Assembly: GCA_965262175.1 (NCBI GenBank)
Contig: CBDHES010000028.1
Location: forward strand, 429,412 to 493,411
Direction: 5' to 3'
Length of the DNA stretch: 64,000 bases
From: CADEDH01 sp965262175
GTDB taxonomy: Bacteria; Actinomycetota; Acidimicrobiia; Acidimicrobiales; SZUA-35
Shown: positions 59,667-64,000 of the stretch, piece after piece
Numbering within the stretch: the first letter of the stretch is position 1
Layout of the letters: each line of letters opens with the position of its first letter
Program-made: the position numbers and the translations under genes
Notes under the pieces: generated by a model
Told to the model about the DNA's origin: nothing
The model's input: the letters and a program-made list of their open reading frames with translations, nothing else
Database searches by the model: none

Positions 59667-60931
59667 CGGTGGCTCCTTCCGCCGGCGGGTGGGATCCGGC
59701 CAGTGCGGTGAGCACATCGAGGAGGACCTCGGCACCGGCGATCAGGTCGACGGCATCGGTGTGCTCGGCCGGGTTGTGGCTGATGCCATCGCGGCTCGGT
59801 ACGAAGATCATGCCCGAGGGGCACTGACGAGCCAGCATCTGGGCGTCGTGGCCGGCTCCCGACGGCAACCGCATCGTCGACCGCCCTCGTGCGGCGGCGG
59901 TGGCCTCGACCATCCCGACGATCGCCGGGTCGAAGGCGACCGGGGCGAACCGGGCCAGGGGTGTGGTGGTGATCTCCACCCCCTCGTCGCTCGCCAACTC
60001 GGTGAGGAACTCCTGCAGCCGCTTCTCGGCGGCGGTCAACACGGCGTCGTCGGTGTTGCGGAGATCGACGGTGACGGTGGCCCGGGCGGCGATCACGTTG
60101 ACCAGGTTGGGGTGGAGCTCGATCGAGCCGACGGTCGCCACCTGGGGCGGGCCGAGCTCGGTCGCCAGGTCCCGGGCGAAGGTGGCGATCCGGGCTGCAG
60201 CCAGTCCGGCGTCGTGCCGGAGCCGCATCGGCGTGGTGCCGGCGTGGTTGGACTGGCCGACGATCTCGACCTCGGTCCAGGAGATCCCCTGGACCTCGGT
60301 GACCGCCCCGATGCCCACCCCGGCCTGCTCCAGGACCGGGCCTTGTTCTATGTGGAGCTCGACGAAGGCGTGGGGGGCCGGACCGGGGCACGGCGCCGAA
60401 CCCCGATAGCCGATGGCGTCGAGCTCGTCGGCCACCACGGACCCGTCGATCCCCTCGGTCGCCAGCGCCGCTTCGAGCGCCATCCCCCCGACGTAGGTCA
60501 GCGATCCCATCATGTCGGGAGGGAACCGGGCCCCCTCCTCGTTGGAGAAGACGCCGACGGCGATGGGTCGGGCCGGGGATGACACCGGCCGCCGCCAGGG
60601 CCTCGACGACGTCGAGGCCGGCCACCACCCCGAGGTTGCCGTCGTAGCGACCCCCCGTCGCCACGGTGTCGATGTGGCTGCCGGTCATCACCGGCGGCGC
60701 GGACGGGTCGCAGCCGTCGGGGCACCAGGTGCCGACGATGTTGCCGATCCCGTCGACGACGACCTCCATCCCGGCGCCCCGCATCCACTCGACGACGAGG
60801 TCTCGGCCGGCGCCGTCGGCGGCCGTGAAGGCCAGCCGGGACGCTCCGGCGGTCCCGGGGATGGCGCCGATCTCGGCCAAGGCGGCCAACCGGCCCAGTA
60901 GACGGTCACCGTCGATCGCTGGTCGGGTCAC
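59656..60931 (-). pseudogene. M20-family N-carbamoylase/allantoate amidohydrolase, frameshifted
   Basis: Two overlapping frames form one protein of about 420 residues. The first (from 60931) reads MTRPAIDGDRLLGRLAAL, PPVMTGSHIDTVATGGRYDGNLGVVAGLDVVEAL (binuclear zinc, in part) up to AGVIPG; the second takes over at ARPIAVGVFSNEEGARF and runs through MMGSLTYVGG, VELHIEQGPVLE and LPSGAGHDAQMLAR to 59656. One extra G in a CCCCGG run near 60578 moves the frame. So it is either truly broken or has a sequencing error. Family: HyuC/AllC hydantoin and ureide hydrolases, with the rest of the operon downstream. Confidence 0.85.
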
Positions 60932-61002
60932 GCGGCCGATGGTAAAGCGGTCTGGTCGCCCCCGCCACGACCACGAGCGGTGGTCATCGAGCGTTCATCG
61001 AC

Positions 61003-61870
61003 TCAGTTGGTGGGGACACAGACCGGCTCGAAGCGGAGGCCCCGGCCGTCGAGGCGGGCCATCGCCCGCTCGAGAGCGGCGACCGTCTGGGTCCGGTCGC
61101 CGCCTCCGTCGTGGAGCAGGATCGGGGATCCCCCCTCGGCGCCGGCCACGATGCTGTCGGCGATGGCCTCGACCCCCGGTCGCTGCCAATCGATCGTGTC
61201 GGTCCGCCACAGGACGATGTCCAGGCCGAGGTCGGCGGCCCAGGCCCGGGTCTCGGGGCCCATCGAGCCGAACGGCGGTCGGAGGCACGGGGTGGCGTGA
61301 CGGCCGAGCGCTTCCTGGGAACGGATCACGGTGGCGTCGAACTCGGCTCGGGACAGGGTGGCGAGGTCCTCGTGATGCCAGGTGTGGTTCGCAACGGTGT
61401 GGCCCTCGGCGACGATCCGCTCGAACAACTCGGGGTAGGCCTCGACCAGGGACCCCAGCACGAAGAAGGTCGCGGTGGCGTCGTAGCGGGCCAGGATTGT
61501 CGAGGATGGCCGGGGTGTAGGCCGGATGGGGGCCGTCGTCGAACGTGAGGTGACCACCCCGGGCTCCGGGTCGCCGACCATGGCCTCGACCATCATCGTC
61601 GCGTCGGCGACGACCTCGGCCATCTCCGGCCGATCCTCCAACTCGATGGCCTCCAGCCCCGCGACGCCCGGCGCCGGCTCGGCGAGCACCCGCTCAACAA
61701 CTCACCGGTCTGGCGTCGGGTACCTGGGCCGCCGGCGCGGCCACCGCCGCCCCGAGCATGCCCGGTGCCATCGACGGCGTGAGCGCCGCCGCCGTTCCGA
61801 ACAGCAGCACCCCGGACCCCGAGATCAGGGTGAGTACCGCCGCGACCGCCAGCTTCCGTTGTCCCCACAT
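61003..61870 (-). pseudogene. Exported NodB-type polysaccharide deacetylase with several frameshifts
   Basis: An ATG at 61870 starts MWGQRKLAVAAVLTLISGSG, a signal sequence with a hydrophobic core. It runs to a stop near 61698, from where a second frame (VLAEPAPGVAGLEAIELE) continues. The NodB metal motif LTFDDGPHP lies in a third frame near 61545-61520: a base is lost near 61550 and one gained near 61497, returning to ILARYDATATFFVLGSL. The later motifs HTWHHEDL, RPPFGS and ILLHDGGG are in one frame to 61003. A functional gene would remove acetyl groups from wall or chitin-like polymers. Decay or base-calling error cannot be separated. Confidence 0.75.
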
Positions 61871-61940
61871 GGTTCGACGATCGCGCCGAAGCCGGACGGC
61901 GCCATCGGGGACATCCCCTTACGTCGTGACGGGGGTATTC

Positions 61941-62016
61941 GGTTCCACAACGACTCGGTTCCATGACGGCTGCGTCGTTCCATGACGACGGCGTTGCTCC
62001 ATGACGACTGTGTTGC
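61941..62016 (+). repeat. Four imperfect ~20-bp tandem repeats
   Basis: Units at 61941-61956, 61957-61976, 61977-61997 and 61998-62016 share the core (G)TTCCATGACG; the first has CCACAACG. They lie between the divergent deacetylase and the DUF4377-like gene. Direct repeats here could be operator sites; no function is shown. Confidence 0.6.
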
Positions 62017-62149
62017 GGCTCGCGACCGGCAGGAACTCTCCGGGGCATCTCGTCGTCAGTACTGGTGAAGAGCCCAACCGGAAAGGACGCACCATGAGCA
62101 TGACCGTCACAACCACCCGTCGATCCCGCTCGGTGCCGTCACCCTCCGG

Positions 62150-62392
62150 GTGGGCGCCACCCATCACCGATGCGTGGCTCCGGGGCCGGTCACCTACGTC
62201 CCCGTGGTCGACGACTGCCGCGGGTACCCGTGGTGGATCGAGCCCGGAGCCATCGAGGGGATCGACCTCGAGGCCGGCACCAGCTACGTCCTCGAGGTGG
62301 TCATCTCCACCGACGACGACGAGGTGACCGACCCCGACGCGCTCCGCTACGAGCTGGTCGACGTCGTCTCGGCGTCGGCGCTCGACGCCTGA
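62150..62392 (+). CDS. DUF4377-like domain protein, 5' end uncertain
   Basis: 80 residues from GTG 62150, though the homologous-looking frame is open upstream (GAVTLRVGATHHRC) without a good start. An ATG at 62094, preceded by GGAAAGGA, lies in a different frame, so a one-base indel between 62094 and 62150 is likely and the real product longer. The domain reads VVDDCRGYPWWIEPGAIEGIDLEAGTSYVLEVVI and LRYELVDVV, like DUF4377 lipoproteins of unknown function. Its 3' end overlaps the convergent MaoC gene by 46 bases. Confidence 0.55.
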   Translation: MGATHHRCVAPGPVTYVPVVDDCRGYPWWIEPGAIEGIDLEAGTSYVLEVVISTDDDEVTDPDALRYELVDVVSASALDA

Positions 62393-63282
62393 GGGTCGGC
62401 CGGCGGGCCGAGGACGACCAGACCGTCCGAGACCGCCGGCTGGCCGGCATCGTTCACCACCTCGAAGGGCACCACCGACCGGCCGTCGGGCCGATCGACC
62501 GCCGGCCACACCTCGACCGTCAACGTCGACGGCAAGCGGACCATCGCCGAGAACCGGCCCACGATGCGCCGCACCAGCTCCGGTCGACCGCCGGCGGCGG
62601 TGTCGACCACCGCGGTGACGCCGTGGGCGAGGTTCGCCGTCCCGTGGAGGATGATGTCGGGGAGCCCGGCGGCGAGCGCCACCGCCCGGTCGGTGTGGAT
62701 CGGATTCCAGATGCGGGCGCACTCGGTGTAGGTGTGAGCGGCACCGGCCGCGATCGGGACCGCAACCCGGACCGGTTCCCCGACCCGTGGCACCCCATCG
62801 AGCGAGGCCGGCGGATCGGGGTCGGGGTGATCGTCGCCGTCGAGGGGCACACCGAGATAGATCCCGCCCTGGGTGGTGGTGGCCACCGTCCGTCCGTCGG
62901 CATCGACGGTCCGCAGCCGGGTCCACGACAGGGCCCCCGGACGCTTCGAGACCAGCCCGACGATCTCGAGCGAGGTGGTCAGCACGTCGCCGGGCCGGAT
63001 CAATCGCTCGATCGTCACGTCGTGGGTGGCATGGACCGAGGTGATCACCTCGTCGGCCGGGATGCCGAGCTCGGTGGAGAGCTGGCGGGACGACACGATC
63101 ACGGGCCACTCGCAACAGACGGCGAAGAGGGGGTGGGCGACGACGCCGCCCCGACGGGTCGTGTCGAGGTAGGCCGGGCGGTGGTCGTCGAGGGCGGCGG
63201 CGTAGGCCATCGTCCACCGCTCGTCGATGCGATGCTCGATCGGATCGACGGCCTGCCCCACCAGTGCGGTCGGTATCGCCAT
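62347..63282 (-). CDS. MaoC-family dehydratase (double hotdog)
   Basis: 311 residues from ATG 63282 (MAIPTALVGQAVDPIEHRID). The N-terminal hotdog has YAAALDDHRPAYLDTT and AHPLFAVCCEW; the C-terminal hydratase hotdog has CARIWNPIHTDRAVALAAGLPDIILHGTANLAHGV (in parts), the hydratase 2 motif with catalytic Asp/His replaced as N-x-I-H. It hydrates or dehydrates an enoyl-CoA or similar thioester. No other fatty-acid genes adjoin. Confidence 0.87.
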   Translation of the reverse strand: MAIPTALVGQAVDPIEHRIDERWTMAYAAALDDHRPAYLDTTRRGGVVAHPLFAVCCEWPVIVSSRQLSTELGIPADEVITSVHATHDVTIERLIRPGDVLTTSLEIVGLVSKRPGALSWTRLRTVDADGRTVATTTQGGIYLGVPLDGDDHPDPDPPASLDGVPRVGEPVRVAVPIAAGAAHTYTECARIWNPIHTDRAVALAAGLPDIILHGTANLAHGVTAVVDTAAGGRPELVRRIVGRFSAMVRLPSTLTVEVWPAVDRPDGRSVVPFEVVNDAGQPAVSDGLVVLGPPADPQASSADAETTSTSS

Positions 63283-63360
63283 CGGGTCATCGTCCCATCG
63301 AGCCGGGCGGCGATCCAGCCCGGACGGCCGGTTGCGGCTTCGTGTCGAATGAGGTTGGTG

Positions 63361-63366
63361 TAAGCT
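63361..63366 (+). promoter_or_regulatory. Candidate leaderless -10 box (TAAGCT)
   Basis: TAAGCT eight bases before GTG 63375, start of the Q/P/G/Y-rich membrane protein. Confidence 0.4.
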
Positions 63367-63374
63367 CCCGGCCC

Positions 63375-64000
63375 GTGAGCGACTACCCAACGGATCCATC
63401 GAGCAACCCCGGCCCCTACTCTCAGCCGGGCCAGGCTCCGCAGCAACCGTGGGGCGGCCAGGGCGGGGCCCACGAGCAACAACCCGGCCACCCTCAGCAG
63501 GGCGGGTACCAGCAGCAGCCGGGTGCCTACCAGCAACCGGCCGGGTACCAGCAGCAGCCGGGCTACCCCCAGCAGGGCGGGTACCCGCAACAACCCGGTG
63601 GCTACCAGCAGCCGGCGGCGGCCGTCCCCTTCGATGACAGCCAGGGGGCGTGGGCCAACCGGGTCGAGATGCTCTCCTCGCTCGCCACCCTCCCGGTGAT
63701 CCTGGTGATCCTGGTCGTGATCTACTCGGGCCTCCGAGACGACTTCGGGAACTTCGCCGACAAGATCAACCTCATCACCAACGCACTGTCCGGGGGTCCG
63801 TTGGCCGTGCTGGTCGCCCTCGGGCTCCTCGGTCTGGCGCCGACCCTGCTGGGCGCGCCCGGCAAGCGGGGGCTGTTCTACACGATCGCCACCTTCGCCC
63901 TCCTGGGCGTCGGGGCCATCACGGCCCTCTTCTTCCTGCTCGGGGCGGGCACGGTGTTCTCCGTGGACTTCGTTCCCGGTGACGTCCTGGCGCTGCAGGC
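63375..64000 (+). CDS. Q/P/G/Y-rich N-terminus membrane protein (runs off window)
   Basis: At least 208 residues, GTG start, open to the right edge. The first 85 residues are low-complexity Gln, Pro, Gly and Tyr, with imperfect GYQQQPG-type repeats encoded by repeated CAGCAGCCGGG between 63475 and 63615. Then MLSSLATLPVILVILVVIY, SGGPLAVLVALGLLGLAPTLLG and FYTIATFALLGVGAITALFFLLG are three membrane helices, with DDFGNFADKINLITNAL between the first two. Such disordered tails often precede helical membrane domains in Actinobacteria. Function unknown. Confidence 0.75.
   Translation, partial: MSDYPTDPSSNPGPYSQPGQAPQQPWGGQGGAHEQQPGHPQQGGYQQQPGAYQQPAGYQQQPGYPQQGGYPQQPGGYQQPAAAVPFDDSQGAWANRVEMLSSLATLPVILVILVVIYSGLRDDFGNFADKINLITNALSGGPLAVLVALGLLGLAPTLLGAPGKRGLFYTIATFALLGVGAITALFFLLGAGTVFSVDFVPGDVLALQ

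Noticed and set aside
59656..60931. Two separate overlapping amidase genes
   Set aside because: Each frame holds only half of the M20 fold and the switch point matches a single extra base.
63475..63615. Short repeats as a CRISPR array
   Set aside because: They are in-frame codons of a Q/P/G/Y-rich protein tail with no unique spacers.
1..64000. tRNA or rRNA genes
   Set aside because: I saw no cloverleaf with a TTCRA-type T arm or conserved rRNA stretch in the gaps; short gaps leave little room.

Overview
The window is very GC-rich, densely packed bacterial DNA. I read it as an actinobacterium, most likely of the class Acidimicrobiia. Supporting this are the actinobacterial pair of XPB helicase plus helicase-associated protein, a menaquinone pathway, an ECF42-type sigma factor with its DGPF partner, and frequent GTG starts with leaderless-looking TANNNT boxes 6-8 nt upstream. 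The class-level call is inference; no rRNA or tRNA gene is visible.

Layout. 1-8.7 kb (minus strand) is a purine operon, purL-purQ-purC-purE-purF-purDM. PurD and PurM appear to be one polypeptide, PurE is of the CO2-using class II type, and PurL carries its own PurS-like N-terminus. 8.7-13.3 kb holds a HAD nucleotidase, small membrane proteins, metY, a CoA-binding protein and a lipoprotein. 13.3-18.7 kb is a surface or matrix locus: a TasA-like secreted protein, a SipW-type signal peptidase fused to a large DUF2341/LamG ectodomain, and a GH16 lipoprotein. 18.8-25.0 kb has a class III aminotransferase, the XPB helicase pair and an alpha/beta hydrolase.

25.0-32.8 kb contains three genes interrupted by an in-frame UGA: a GrdB-like protein (UPVC), a DUF3179 lipoprotein (UPLC) and a UGSC-family protein (UGSC). 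In all three, a perfect hairpin with a five-base loop containing GUC sits 10-13 nt after the UGA. I annotate them as selenoproteins with SECIS elements. A metallo-beta-lactamase-fold protein, an exported amidase, a DUF2085-like membrane protein, a class V aminotransferase and an unrecognised UGSC partner lie among them.

32.8-42.4 kb carries the menaquinone genes menC, menH, menD, menF and menE, with two EEP-family proteins, a SRPBCC protein and a class IV aminotransferase. 42.3-55 kb holds a secreted repeat protein, a sugar-nucleotidyltransferase-like protein, YCII/ECF42, an extended ProA, amt, pcm, gluQ, a DUF445 protein, and a PIG-L/epimerase/GT2 operon.

55-61 kb is a catabolic operon: an amidase with a frameshift, a carbamoylase-like nitrilase, an FAD-less fused xanthine dehydrogenase of the selenium-dependent type, and an SsnA-like amidohydrolase. 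This would be a second, cofactor-type use of selenium. 60.5-62.4 kb shows several apparent indels (amidase, NodB deacetylase, DUF4377-like gene), so either the sequence is poor there or the genes are decaying. The window ends with a MaoC dehydratase and the start of a Q/P/G/Y-rich membrane protein.
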